Shown: positions 7,524-21,400, counted from the stretch's first letter. The stretch is 24,698 nucleotides of DNA from Azolla pinnata (GCA_037176905.1 JBBBWG010006891.1:71382-96079); one strand, 5' to 3'. A program made the numbers and translations. The notes: generated by a model not told the origin, from the sequence alone.

Positions 7524-9650
7524 TTGCTAGCAAAGGTAAGAATTCCTTAACTTTCTCCTTAGAACGTTGATTGCAAATGCTATGGCAAACCAAAAAAAGA
7601 TAAGAGCATATGGCTTTTAACAGACCCAACAGATGACACACAGTCATATGAAATCTTACTTGCTAATCGCAATGCGCGATTTCCTGTTCGTACTGCTGTT
7701 TTTGATAACCGCCATTCTAGTTCGATTGTTCACGTCACGCCCAATGGCAGCCTCTACACACCCTTCTTTATTAGCAGGCACACCACAGGTCAAACTCAGA
7801 TATGATCTTTTAATACTCCGATCTTTAAATTGCTTGGAGAGATGTTCGTGTGCGTGCTCATCCTAATAAACATATAAAGCACATCATCAGGCTATAGCTA
7901 TTGTGATATGATGAGGTAAGTTGGGTGAGAAGATTTTGACAACATTTCTATAGCTATTTTGGCTATTTTATATTTCGTGGAGCTGCTTAAAAGAAATACC
8001 TTGGCAATCACAAGCAATCCACTCGTCCCTTTGTCCAATCTATGCACGATTCCAGGTCTCACTGTGAGAGGAGGAGGCCCTTTGCTCACAATAGCTACTG
8101 AATCTGAATATTCTTCAAATTCTTCAATCTCTTCATCCTCACTATCCTCGATTTCTTCATCCTGAACATTAGTCCTGGTAATAATTCCTTCGTCGGACTG
8201 TCTTGACAGATGGCTCCCCAAAACTGGAAGTTCACAATGATGTAAAAGAGCATTAACAAGTGTCCCGGTCCAATTCCCTGGTGCAGGGTGTGTTACCTAA
8301 AACAATTATGTAAAAGAGCGTGTACTCGATTAAAACAATTCTTAGATATATGGAGGGCCAGGTTTTTTGAGAAATTGAAGCTTCAGGGCAAATTTCATAT
8401 AAAAATACCATGTCTGCGGGCTTGTTGACGACAATCACATAGTCATCCTCGAACACAATGTTTAGTGGAATATCCTCAGGGTCAGCTTTTAGAGGAACCA
8501 ATGCAGCAATGGCACATTTCACATGATCACCAGCACGAACTGAATATGAAACCTATAATAATAGTTATCATGCAGGGTCTCATGAATGACACAGATATCC
8601 AAATTTTCTTTTGCTATGGAAGAGGCATATTGACTAAAAAGGATTATGTATTACACAAACCAGTAAACTCAACATCAGCAGAAACAATAGGCAAATTATT
8701 GTTTCTCTACGCATGATATAATTGGACTAGTGGCAAAAAAAAAAAGAAAAACTCTAGCAAGCATATAAATGGTGGACAAATCTATATGCTTATTGCAAAA
8801 AAAAACTCAAGTAAGCATATAAATGTTGGACAAGTCGATTCTCTTCACGTGATATGGCCATCGAAGAGAACACAAACGACCTTACAACCAAAAAGCATGT
8901 TCAAAAATGCACACTGTGCATGTGAATGATAGCATCATTGAAATGGGATAAACTAAGAAACCCTAAACCTAATGGGACTCAACATGTACAGCCATTTGAT
9001 GGCACTGGGCGAGCATTCAAACTACAAAGAACTCAACACGACTAAACTTCAAGCGCGCTCTCTTCTGTAAATCGCCATCTCCGTACAGGATAAGATGGTA
9101 GAAATGTTCAACAGAAAAACAACTAGACTTCAATGGATCACAAGGCTGGCATTAAGCATGCAATCAAACATGACACCAAAGAGCTAAGTTTATTTAGTGG
9201 ATAGATTTTCATTCACATTGTTATCCATATATCATCACAAAACAGAAATCGAAGAGATGTTATCCATATATCATTCACTAAGTCAAAGAGAAAAAAAGGG
9301 GTAGGGCAAAACAGAAAAACCTTGTTCACTGGCTGCTCATTGACATAAGCCAGTCCCGACCGGATACTGTTCTGAACTCGAGCTCGGCTTATATGATCCG
9401 GGAGCTGCAAAGAAAGCCACGAATCGAGCCTCATTCGGCTACTCTGCTCCTGCACCACACCATGAAACTCTAGCGAAGGTTGTGAAGGAGATGATGAGGG
9501 TGACGATGTTGACGATGGTGGTGGTGGTGATGATGATGATGATGATGATGATGAAGAACCAGAAAATCTGCAGAGAAGGAATCGCCCACCATTGTTGCTA
9601 GGGAGCAGAAGGGAAGCAGGCGACCCTGTGGAGAACGTGAGCTTGTTCAT
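6702..9650 (-). CDS. RluA/RluD-family RNA pseudouridine synthase, probably plastid-targeted (7 exons)
   Basis: Exons 9650-9321, 8552-8409, 8296-8000, 7862-7660, 7294-7216, 7098-6923 and 6798-6702 join in phase with GT-AG introns to give 441 aa. The ATG at 9650 is the first after an in-frame TGA 12 bases upstream. Residues 1-60 are Ser-rich and low in acidic residues, like a plastid transit peptide. An S4-like RNA-binding part follows (MRLDSWLSLQLPD ... YVNEQPVNKVSYSVRAGD). The core has VNKPADM, then VRPGIVHRLDKGTSGLLV with the catalytic Asp (codon 8035-8033, about residue 246). Later come RSYLSLTCGVP, EWRLQTGRTHQIRVH and GHPLLGDELYG. The enzyme converts uridine to pseudouridine in RNA. It resembles Arabidopsis 'RNA pseudouridine synthase 2, chloroplastic'. 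An acidic insert precedes the catalytic motif. Targeting and the exact RNA site are inferred. Confidence 0.93.
7492..7525. repeat. (AT)n/(AC)n microsatellite in a pseudouridine synthase intron
   Basis: A TATATA run followed by ACACAC, inside the intron between exons 4 and 5 (7659-7295). Simple sequence with no coding role. Confidence 0.9.
8736..8838. repeat. Short direct repeat in intron 1 of the pseudouridine synthase
   Basis: Two copies of an A-rich run followed by ACTC-AG-AAGCATATAAAT and G-TGGACAA lie about 60 bp apart (about 8736-8782 and 8797-8838). They look like a local tandem duplication. The surrounding 768-bp intron (9320-8553) holds no further feature I can support. Confidence 0.75.
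9527..9557. repeat. GAT trinucleotide run encoding poly-Ser
   Basis: About ten GAT/TGA triplets on the plus strand, read as TCA (Ser) on the coding strand, in the presumed transit peptide of the pseudouridine synthase. The composition matches the triplet repeat in the zinc-finger exon at 1477-1524. Confidence 0.9.
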
Positions 9651-11876
9651 TGGACCTCGTCAGAGCTCGAAGGGTTCCACCATTCTCAGGTCATAGCCTG
9701 TGCAGCTAGCAGAAGATCAAGATTCGGAACCATCATCCAACAAATGAAGGCAACATACCTCGGATCACAGCGACCATGGCGGTACAGGGACGCCTTTGAA
9801 TCGCTGCACTGGAGCAAGCCTTCCATTCGTGACAGAGATCAGAATTAGGGTTAGCTCCATCAGCCCCAATGGCTTCTCAAGCTTGGCTCCATGTCCTCCC
9901 TATCTGCATCATCACAAAAACACTTCTGTTCAGCCCACAAATTTCATCAGTCTACAGGATTTTAGGGTTAGGGTTTTGCTGTCTTTATTCATCTGTCTTT
10001 GCAGATCATTTCCTTGGAAGGGGGGCAAACATCAGAGAGAATCTCATGAGCTAGAAGCGCCATAGCCTGGTAGAGCTCATCATCAGCACCATTTCTGCTC
10101 AGACAAAACCAATCTGACTGAATATACATACCACAGTTGCCATATTCCAACAACAGCACAAATTACTGATCTACCATAGAAGTGAAATTTGATCGTAGCT
10201 TGCAAACATAGTATGATACCCGCGAGGGTTCATCAATAAATATGGCCCAAATTTGATGGAGATTTATCAACTCATTAATCCAGACGTTGCCCATCAAGTC
10301 CTTTGATATGAATCATTCACACATACATACATTTACATGCCTGAGATACGAATCACAGGATGTGCGACATCATCACTCCTTCAGAGCAAAAGGATTGCTC
10401 AAATGTTACAGCTTTCTTCTCCCTCGAGTTCATAGATAGAACTTACAACATATCTTGCGTAAGGCTAGTAAAATACAGAATCAATATGCCCTTCTTCTTC
10501 AGCAATTCACATTGGTTATGTATACACTTGGAAGGTGGAGGGACAGACAATGGAAGCAAGCCACCTTAGTTCATATGGGCTCCATTATCAACTTCTAGCT
10601 TAGAATTACAAGTGCTGGTTCAGCCATGGATCACTGACTTGCGGCCCAAGCTTTTCATTCATGTGACCATGCCTTTGTTATGAGCATCACCCACAATCGA
10701 TCCATCTGTCCGCACTTCTTAGCCATTCACTGATAATCAGAACAATTAGCAGCAGAGGAAGATGAATGAGAATCTACGAGTGAGAATCATTACGTATCAG
10801 GTGTGTAAAGATAATTGAAAGTGCACGGAAGAAACATTCTTACACCAGTGTAAAGAGAAACCTTTGATTGTCTGATCTTAACCGAGCTATATGCATGAAT
10901 GTCCCAAATGCTATTACTTCAGCTCATTCTTCAACAGGTTGGCAAGCAGTGCTGTTCTACTGCCCAATGGAGATTCTTACTGCTTCAACAGAGGAAGCTT
11001 TTAGATGGATTGTTGTTGACCAAGTGTCTAATACTGAGCATTCACATAGGATGCCATCATCACTTCATTGCGCTTTCATCAGTTCATGTCCACCTGCCAC
11101 ACTTATGCATCACTACCATACCATATTCTGCAGTTCAGATATTCATACAAATAAGATTTTATGGAAAAAAATTCTTACCTGTATATGCAGGATGATGTTC
11201 TTATTGTGGAAGCAGTTCCCCCACAAACTTCGTTTCAACTGTTCTAATAAGAAAATTAAGCTCATTGTTTTATAATCAATTGAGTAAACCATGATCCTCA
11301 AAGTCTATGAAAAGAAATATGCACTTTCGTTTCCAGTCATGTTGTTTGATAGCTGGCTGCACAGAATTCAATGAAAAGCAATCAGCTAAGTTAAAAAAAT
11401 ATCCTAGGTAGGTATTTTGATATCAACACACCTAAAAGCTTAATCATCCTTGAGTACACACACTGCAAGCACAGCCAAATGTTCTGGATCGACTACAGAC
11501 AGAAAACGTTTAAGCATTTCGATGCTTATCAGAATATGAAGCATACAGTAAGAAGAAAAGTAAACCATACCGGTTTTCTCTTTCCGGACTTCTTCGCCTT
11601 GATGCAGAAACTACAGCCCACATGAAATATGGCCCTTGTCTTGAACAGGAACACAGATCCGTTTCCACAAACCTCGTATCACATCTGGCAATAGACATTC
11701 TTAGCCATATACGATACATACCGGGACACCAGCTAGTATAGACAGTCTCCCTCTTGCCCACAGCCAGAATATTCTGACATATCTTGAGGCATAGATGCAT
11801 TTCAATCCTTCATCTTTCTCCCATGATCACAACGCCGATGCAAAATACAACCCTTCCCTTCAACTCAGATCAGACA
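9651..11876. other. Spacer between DEK1 and the pseudouridine synthase: untranslated and intergenic
   Basis: Both flanking genes run leftward, so this stretch holds the DEK1 3' UTR at its right end and the promoter and leader of the pseudouridine synthase at its left end. Two telo-box-like motifs, ATTAGGGTTAG (9844) and TTAGGGTTAGGGTTTTG (9961), lie 200-320 bp upstream of the pseudouridine synthase ATG. The open frames present are short, and I recognise none. Confidence 0.6.
9844..9978 (+). promoter_or_regulatory. Telo-box-like motifs upstream of the pseudouridine synthase
   Basis: ATTAGGGTTAG at 9844 and TTAGGGTTAGGGTTTTG from 9961 match the plant telo box, AAACCCTAA on the gene's strand. 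This element is typical near the starts of genes for ribosomal proteins and RNA or translation functions, which suits this gene. Function is inferred. Confidence 0.45.
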
Positions 11877-12498
11877 CTAACCCAAAGGCTCCAGTATGAT
11901 GGAAGCTTTTGTGAATACTGACAGTACAAATGGAGCTTCTTCTCCAGGATGCAATGTACTAGGCACAATTGTGTACCCTTTAGGATTCGGATCCAAAACC
12001 ATCTCGAACGCTATCTCTCTTGAATTGACATAGTCTGTTCCACCCACAGATTCATGCAGAAATATGTTGAATTTTGCACGGTTCCCCCGGGTTTGGAGAA
12101 CTCGCATTCCAATGAAATACTTGGATGAATCACCACTCGATTGATAATTCCCAAAGCTTGATCGTCTTCGGGATGAAAAATGTGCTCCCTGATATTCAGA
12201 ATAAAATGTCAACCACCATTTGTAAGACCCAATTTGCAATTTACCCTTATGCAAGAATTACCTGAGTAAGCGTGATAAAAACATGAATTGGATGTCTAGA
12301 ATCAGGTCCAACTGCTTTCAAACGGAACTGTGGATTGTAATGCCAGGTTGTGTAATCCTGACAACCACCGGCAGTATGACTACGCCACTGTCCTCTAATT
12401 GAGTATCTCATTTCAGGAGGATAAACACGACAAACATAGATTGAACAAAAGTGAAGCTGGAAGTCCTCCCAGGACATCCAGAACACACCATTATGCGC
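11877..12498 (-). other. DEK1: DEK1 C2-like (C2L) domain
   Basis: Exons 12498-12262 and 12188-11877, ending at the TAG at 11879-11877. Family motifs are GVFWMSWEDFQLHF, SIYVCRVYPPEMRYS, GGCQDYTTWHYNPQFRL, HVFITLTQ, FLHESVGGTDYVNSREI and YTIVPSTLHPGEEAPF. In DEK1 this domain is needed with CysPc for activity, by analogy with the C2-like domain of animal calpains. Confidence 0.95.
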
Positions 12499-15400
12499 CT
12501 GCAATAATAGGGCAATATTCTTAAAACTTTCTTCAACAACAACAGAATGACAGTTTTTGAGAGGGATGAGAACATACCCGAGGAGTGTACTTGAGCTTAT
12601 GTTTCATACGATCAGTCCATTCACCAGATAGGTCAGACCATGGACCATTCCACTCAACCTCGTTTGCCCACGGATTGCGTACTTGAATGAGCTTGTGCCC
12701 GTCTACTTCTCTGACCTAAAAGTTCAGAGTGGGTAAACAAACATTCAAAAACACAAAACCATATGTCCGTTCAGAACCGAAATAGAGTAATTAAGTCTCA
12801 CCTGCAAAACAGAATATGCATGCCCTTGGACAATACCACTAGAAGAGACTTCTGCATCAGAACCTGAAGGGCTTCCAGCTCCAAGAAGAAAACCTTGTTG
12901 CTTAAAGCTTAACAGTTGTGACCACAGTCTTCCACTAGCAAGATCAATCTGAGCTTGTGCACTCCTCATATCTATCTCTTCCCCAGCACCGCCAGTTAGA
13001 TCCACAAGTGCATCTTGGACAAGACCTCCTTCAAGTGCTTCATAAGACCCATGTATTTTTGCATATGCTTTCTCCAGAACTGAAACCCACAGTTCGTTGA
13101 CTTTTCGGCTGGTTGCAAAAGCTGGCTTTCCCCTCGCCTCGCAAGGAATCCAGTCATCCACCACAACTGGCACCCACTCACCCTATTAACAAAATACTAA
13201 ATGTCAGTTCACAATCATATGAGAAGCTGAAAACAGCACATCAAGTTAAAACCAACTCTACTGGATCATACCTGGATGCAAAAGCGAACAGTGTATATTC
13301 CCTCTTCATTATACCCAGGAGTGATAATTGCCTCAGAAATTTTTGATGCCTCTGTTAAAACAGCAACAGCACTCAAAAACCAGCAGTCTCCAAGGCGCCC
13401 CTGTATTAATAAAAATGGCAAGCATCTTATACATGTGTTCTCATAATTTCATCGATCTGTTTAAAGAAAAATTTACAACTCAACACAAACATTGGTAAGT
13501 GATCCAAACAAGTATTTACAGTGACTACTACAAAACGAGTTCATCCATTAACAAACTATCAGTCATAATTTACCAATCTAATTCCTGATGGATCTATATT
13601 ACTTATTGGCAGCAGCACCAAACTGCGAACTACTTCTATGGATTACCCTATAAGATAAGTTAAAATGTTACCTGACAAACATCAGAAGCATTTGGATTTC
13701 CAGCAAAAAGACATGGCTCATGATTATTCCCTGTTTCACGCAAGAGGTCCTTTGGCCTCATCCACTCATTGACCACCTGGGAAAATTTCACAATTAAACC
13801 GATTCAAGTTCTTTATTATACAATCTAGGCCGACCACATTCCATACAATCAAATCACCTCTAGCAGAAAGAAATGAAATAAATCTGAAATTTACACTGCT
13901 TGCCTGAAGCTTTGGGGATGGGTTGTCTGGATCTATACATAAAGATTGGTTTGTTGGAGGGAATTCCTGATCCGTAAAATGTGTTTCACCTTTTGCAGCA
14001 AGGTCTTCCTTGACAGCCATCTCAACCAACCGCATTCGATGAATCACTTCTGAATCCGTTTCCAACTTAGGACGCCTCAGAAGCCGATTCATTTGATCCA
14101 TTTCCACAACAAAATCCCTCTCAGCACGACGTTTTCTTCCACTAGGAAATTGTTCCTCTTCATCTTCCCGCATGTATAAATCCATGTCTTCGGGATCAGT
14201 GCCTGATTCCCCCTGCAACAAAAAGACATTATAAAATGTTTTCTGTGGCTTGGATTTCAAAGAAAGTGGTTTCATAAAATATGATAGACAGACAATGTAC
14301 CCTTGAAGGAGACTCATCACACAGCCAATCATCTTCAAAAATTTCATCTGCAAGATGTTCATCTACCATGGAACTGTTATGAACTATCTTAATCTCATCG
14401 CCAGATAAGCACCTTCCCCAGACAAAAACATCCATTATCAACATCCTTGGTTCTCCTCCTTCACTATCAGATCTACCAAATGCATCTAGATCCATCGGAG
14501 GCTTTGCTCCAACCCAAACTTCAGTACCCTCTTGCCAAATACCCTGATCTGTTGGAATAGACAAACATGTTTGCAATTCATCCAGTCTCCCATCCAAGTA
14601 TGTAAGCGATTCCCCGACTTCAGCATCTATTGTCACTGTCACTGTGTGCCATCTAAGACGAGAAGAAAAAGAATTGAACATTATATCCAAAAAATAATTA
14701 CAGATGGAAAATTTTCTTAAAAAAAGAATATATAAAGTGTATCTTAAATAAATGCAGATAACATATACATAAAAATACTAATAGATATATCTTCTGTTTT
14801 TCCTAGAGATTTGGACATAAGAGCAGTCACTAAACCAGATTGCCAACATTGGTGATAAATACACAACACAGAGCATGAGAGCAGTCAACAATAGGTCTTG
14901 TTGTTTAATTTTAAGATTTGAGGTCAGTAGCTGATCCTTCTTTCTCATCTATCGGAAGCACCCTAATGCTAGAAGATCCATGATAGCCTTTAGCTATCAA
15001 AGCAGGACGAACAGCATAAGAAGTCGGCAAACACTGTATGCTAACATGGGAATCCTTTTATTACAAATTGACAATGGAATGAGAACCAACAATATCACAT
15101 CACATCACTCACCTTCCATCAGCAAGATTGTGAGTACCAATATTCCAGCTCCTTGTCATCATTGTTTGCTTGTCACCCTTCATAACAAGACGCAATCCTA
15201 CTTGCCCACCATCAAAAGCTAAATTTGCACCAGACACAAAAATCTCCAAACAGAATTGGCCATGTCTCTCTGTACCAAGCAAACACACTGGACCAGATTC
15301 CACTTCCACCTGAATGGCTGCAGAGAAAGTGACTCTCGGACTACCACATACAGAAGGGTCCATAATTCCACAGCATCTTCCTTCGCTTTGTGGCTCTGCA

Positions 15401-18400
15401 TCTAATATACATACTGCACCTTCTACACCTGTCTGTAAAAGAGAGAACAAGTATAATTTTGGCTTCACCCCATTAAACAATTGTAGCCGTAACATCAACA
15501 CCAACGGATGTTTTACCTTCTGTGCCCTTTCAGCTCTCTGTAGAGATAATACACGTTGGGCAATGCTTGTCACTTGTTCGCCCACTTTACCTTCCTCAAA
15601 AAGAGTGTCTCCAACAACAGCGCGGGCTGCTGCAGCTACTGCAGCTGCTTCTTTACTTCCAGCGGCTGGGATTGAAGAAAGAACAGTGGCTTCCAACTCT
15701 CTGCGCCTTCTCTCTTCTTTTAATAGGAGCAGTCTTCTTCTCTCTCTACCTTTACCCTCCTCTTCTCGTTTTTGTACCATTACTTCATCTTCCATTTCTT
15801 TCTCACGTATGAAGCTATAAAATCACCTCCAAATCACTACTTATAATACAATATCTCAGCATATCTGGAAAAAAAAAGATATCTAATAGATATGCTAACC
15901 TTTCTTGCATTAATTCAAATTCACGATAGTCTTCAGGCTGCCATTTCTTCATCCTTCGCTCATTTAATTTAGAAAAACCTTTGCTATCTAAAAATAGTCG
16001 CAAACGGACCTCATCCTGTTAATGTAAGGAAGTTTCATCAGTAAACTTTTGCTTCAGTATACAAAATAAAGACTTTATCAAAGATTACTAGTGCTTCCTA
16101 ACCTGAATCTTTTCTGCCTGTGCTGCAAGACTTAGTAGAAGCAAGAGATAACCGCCAAACTTATCCCACATATACACCCATTCAGTATCCAAAGCTTCCT
16201 CCAGCAAAAATATTTTTGCATGAATTTCAGCTTCTGATGACGTTTCATGATAGAAAATTCGTCCCTCTTTCTGTATACAGCACCACAGACCAGCAGCAAG
16301 CTCCTGATTATTCAGACGCTCCTGTAATTTCAAAACATCATCACGTGGCAAGACATAGTTTCCCCCATAATCTCGGCCCATCTTTGGATCTCCAACAAGC
16401 AGGGCAGTAGAGCTGGCAGATCTTTGAGGAGCTGAATACGTGCCTGACAGAGCATTACGGGTCTGGAGTAGAAACAGAATTCAATCATTAATGGGTGATG
16501 ATGCAAAGGATCATATGCATTCATCCAAATATTTGGTCTAACCCTAGAGAACACATTAGTTAACAGCTGACATCTACGTTTCCAAATTTTCTCCACCTGT
16601 AACCCCCCTCATTCTAAACCTTGAGATAATAGAAGTTAATTTTCAAATGCCTCATCTCAGAAACAACATCCAAATAGGAAACAAGATCTCTCGGGTTGAA
16701 ATCTTAAGCACAACCATTTATTGCCATCCTCATGCATTACATAAGCAACCAGTACGAAACAGCTAGTCCAATTTCACGAAAATTAAAAAACTACTATCTG
16801 GCAGGAAATTTGAATATACAGCTAGAAACCCAGAATCTACTAACCTTCGTGGCTGCTCTAGCAAGGGCCTGGACAACTGTTTCTTTGCTTAAAAATTCCA
16901 CGGCATTCTTCACCATCTACAGCAACACATTGTTTTAGTATTATTACAAATAAAAAGCTGAATTCCTTGTGTTTTTTGTTAAAAATAGTAGCCAAAACAT
17001 TCGCCAACCTTTGATGTCGATGGAGGTCGAGAAACAGCAAAACCAAAGGCAACCACAAGAGTCACAGCTGACGTAGCTGCTCCAGCAAAAGGTGGGTAAA
17101 TCTCCAAGCTCGCTACAACACCCCAACCAACCATCGCCACAGCAACTCCAAACAAAACTAGCAATGCCCCACTGGTGGAAATTGAAAACAGTCTGATTAT
17201 AACCAAGGGAATGCTATGCCAAGCCAAGTTGTGAAAACATCTAGCTTTGTTTAATCTATTATACCTGACATTCTTCGCAGAATCAGCATGTGCATCATAA
17301 ACATATACGGGAAGGACGCGTGGTGAATATACTACAACAGGAGGTGAAAGTAAGACCTATAAATTAAATCACAATTTTAAAACATGCACCGATTGTACCA
17401 TAAATGCAAATATTGAAAGAATTGTTTGATTTTAGAAGAACTAGAATGTCTGAGTAATGAACGTACAGTCAAAGCTCTCCCAGCAAGAAGAAATAAGAAA
17501 GAAAAATAGCCAACAGATGCCCCAACAAAAGGTTCATCTGAAAGAGTTAATCATGTAAATGTGAGAACTGTATAAGGAAATATAAAAAATGAATCATCCT
17601 AAATCATGGAGATACTACTTACTTGCTAAGAGGCCCACAAGGAAGGCTGCAAGTGCTAGCACAAATGCAGCAAGACAAACCAGGAACATTTCTCCCCTTG
17701 TTAGATAAAAGTTATGAGATGCCCAATAATGAATAACACTTATTGCAGACACCAGCAGCAGTAAAACGAGAAGAAATGCAGCACCCACCTGAAACTCAAA
17801 CCACCAATATTTCAGAGTTTATTTCAGAGATCCAGAAAGAATAAGACTTAATTTCACATAAGAAGCCCACCATCCATGGATTTATGGTAGCTATTACTGC
17901 AGCAATTGCCCCTAGAAGAAGAAAAAGACCGAAGCCAAGGAATATGTACACTCCACGTGAAAGATGCCACCCTTCATCCTTCCTACAAAAACACAAAATC
18001 TCTTCAACAGCTGTATATAAAACCTTGACAAATGGCTGTGGCGTTGCACAATGCACTACGACTTTGCAAGTAGACACATCAAGTCTATAAATATTGCCAA
18101 GAGAGGCATTCATAATCGAAGCCTGACCAATAGTATGATTCAAAGGTTGAATGCAATCTTAATGAGACAAAAAATGATAAGCATATGAATAATAGTCTTG
18201 AATCTTCGAAAACCCTTTCAGGAGATTCTGTTTGATTAAAAAGTTCAGCCATGTTATCGCTAATATATAACTGCATCCACCTAAAGTTACCTATCATGTA
18301 AGAGCATCCCCAAGCTCATCCATTACTGTTTCTCAAAGACACATATTAGAAGGGCATCTTTTCATCACATGCACAATAATGAAATGATGACAGCAGCAGC

Positions 18401-21400
18401 AACAGATTCTTTGATAGGCCAAACCCTATCAAAGATACTCCGCCACCATACAAACGAACTTGGGATCAATAATAACTTGTGCTGCATATTATGTTCATTG
18501 ATGATGTCAATGTTAACTGATTATGCTCTTGCACCAACATCCGCATCTGCGTTTCTTACTTGAATGAACTGCAATGCCTTAGGAATTCTATGCACCAATC
18601 TTCCCAAAACCAAATATCTCAGCAATGTCAATATATCTATCTTTCCTACTGGAAATGTTGTGTAATATCCGAACATTACCTGAAATGCCTATCTTCCTAT
18701 GGACATGTGTCAGCAATGTCAAAATCCATATTTTTTACCATGACTACTTGGTATCCTTAAGTATTTTATGCATGACATTATTGTGAATTCAAACTTTCAA
18801 ACTTCATTCTCTTTATCTGTTTCCCCTAAATTAATGGGTGACAGATATGATCAGACATGTGTACCTAAAATAATAATATTGATTTACTCCAGGGACGGAG
18901 TAAACGCACAAATTCACAACTTCAGAAACAAAAGCATAAATAAATCTGACTAAAAATAATTAAAATTACTGACGGGAAAAATGATACCATTTGTAAAGCC
19001 CACAAGAGAGTGAAAGTAGTGCAGGTATGCAGATGAGAGGCAAGAGAGCAGCCAAGAAATCTGCCTTGACAGGAACCTGATCCTCTCGTAGTCGTACAAT
19101 GAACACGTAGGAAAGTCCACAAAAGACAACCAAAACAACTAAAGCAAAAAATGAAAGCCAGTCATAAAGAATGTCGAATTTCTGACAAGAATAATGCTGC
19201 AAGTACAAAAAAGCATCCAGATTTACCTATAAATATCCCAAGGCAAATTGCCGACGATAAGGAAAGTCGATAAGTTGCAAACCATGACACCACTGGTAAG
19301 GACCCAGTGATAATTAAAGCAAACATAGATGCTACTGCCCAGCCAATATATGTTGAAGAACCATACGGGGAAGATGTGGGAGTATTCTCCCAGCTTAAAC
19401 CACGATATGGAAGGTCATTCAAAGGCTGGCATGAGATGATGGTACCAAGTGCAACTATGCTGGAGGTTAAAATAAATGTGCAGATGACAATTTTTAGAGC
19501 CTGCATTCATAGAGAAAATGTGTGATTTTTTAAAACTTCAATTTGAAGAACAACTTCCAGAGATAATTATAGTAAAGCGTAGCTTCAATAGTGCATATGT
19601 TTAATGTCAACGATCAGAGATTTCATCAGAGATTATATATACCTCCTTAAGTTTCAAAGAATGTTGGGAATTGGAAGAAGAAATGAGAGGTTGTGAGTCA
19701 ATCTGAAATTCACAGAATTTATATCCATTTCGGACCCAAATGGGTACCATAATTACCAAACAGCTGATCATGACAGGGACAGTCACAGATAGTCCCAAAA
19801 CTATTGAAGATTTGCTGCAAAAGACCACGAAACGTGAGTAGTTATCTAGCTAACTAATTTGTTATGGATTGCTTAAGTCAGTAATTTACACCAAACCTCA
19901 AAAACGAGAGGAGAAGACCCACAATGGTACTCAGCATCCAAGCCACCACCCCAAACTGAGAAAATAAAAAGGGAAAGTTATCCTGAGTTAAATACATATA
20001 GACCTAAGTATCCTAATATTCCAAGTTAGCTACAGACCCCACCTTCTGCACTCTAGGGGAGAGAATCATGTTTTCACTTTGAAGAGCTTGGCAAAAGGCT
20101 AGGATTGTACAAAATACTGGAGGAAGGAGTAGAGCTGAAATACCAAACTCTATCTGAATACAGGAAATGCCACAGAACTCATCAAAATCTTGATTTCATG
20201 GTGTTCATGCATTAAGACATTTATTCAATTAAGATATCTATAATGAAACGACATGCTTCTTCATATGAACATAATTATCCCTGAGAAGATGTCAACAGAA
20301 CTGTACTAACTTGTGTATGACTTGTATTCAGAATCGTCACTGTCTTCGGACAAAAAATTGAAACAGCAACAAGTTCAGCTATGAACACTATACTGAAAAG
20401 GATCCATGCTCGTTCAGGTGTACCAGCAACAAAAGTGCATAGCTTGCAAAGTATACGTAGTCCAGTTTTATTTTGAATGTTTTCCAATTGATCAGAAGGC
20501 AACACAGCTTGAGCATGTTCATTTTCCAAGCGAGATAACTCTACAGCTGTTTCTTTTGTATTATCCTGATGGTCCCTATCAGCATCGAGGCTAGCTCTCT
20601 TCAATAATGCCAAAAGTGGAGGGTGAATGCCTGTCTCTTCATACATCATAGCAAAGTTAGGATCAAGACCTTTATCTTGCAAGAGTGTTGTTAGTTCCTG
20701 TTCTCCATGTTCCATTCTATGCCTGTGTGTAGCTAATAATGTTGATTCACTCCTAATAACTGGATTGCCCTCTAAACTATTTGGCTCTGTAGGAGTGCCG
20801 CAGCCACTGGTATCAGGGTTAATGGTTGATGCATAGACTGTTCGTTTACTAGTCTCCAAGCTTCCTTTATCTAATAACTGTTTCCCACTCCGTAAATTCC
20901 AACTATCTGAATCTTGAATAGTTAAATGCCTCGAACTACCATGTAAGGCAGCACATAAACCACCACTATCCACACTTGTTCCACTGTTAAGGCCATCATG
21001 AACTTCATCCCGTCCAGATGCAGTACGACCTGGTATGAGTGTCTGCCATGCTGCCATCTGGCTAGGGTCTATGTTACTACTGAGCTTAACACTTGAGCCA
21101 TGGCCTTCTGAAAAACTAGAGCAACTACCAGGTCCCTTTCGGCGGAAGCCTTCTCTTAGTCGAACCCTAGCATTTGCCAGATAAGCCCTCCTTGCAGCTC
21201 CAGCATTAGAAGCTGAAAAATGCCGTCTGACTGCTGCTCCTAGAAGAACAGATGCTACCACAGCATAGCTAATGCAATGACCCAGATACCTGTTGTAAAG
21301 CATCTCATAGTTACTGAAAGTACAAATAACAGTGTTCTATTACAATCCGGAAGTATGAAGTAACATACCAATAATGGACTCCAAAACAGATCAAAAAAAC

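Noticed and set aside
10868-11275. 135-codon plus frame between the two main genes
   Set aside because: No recognisable domain, AT-rich irregular composition, and it lies where the DEK1 3' UTR and spacer are expected.
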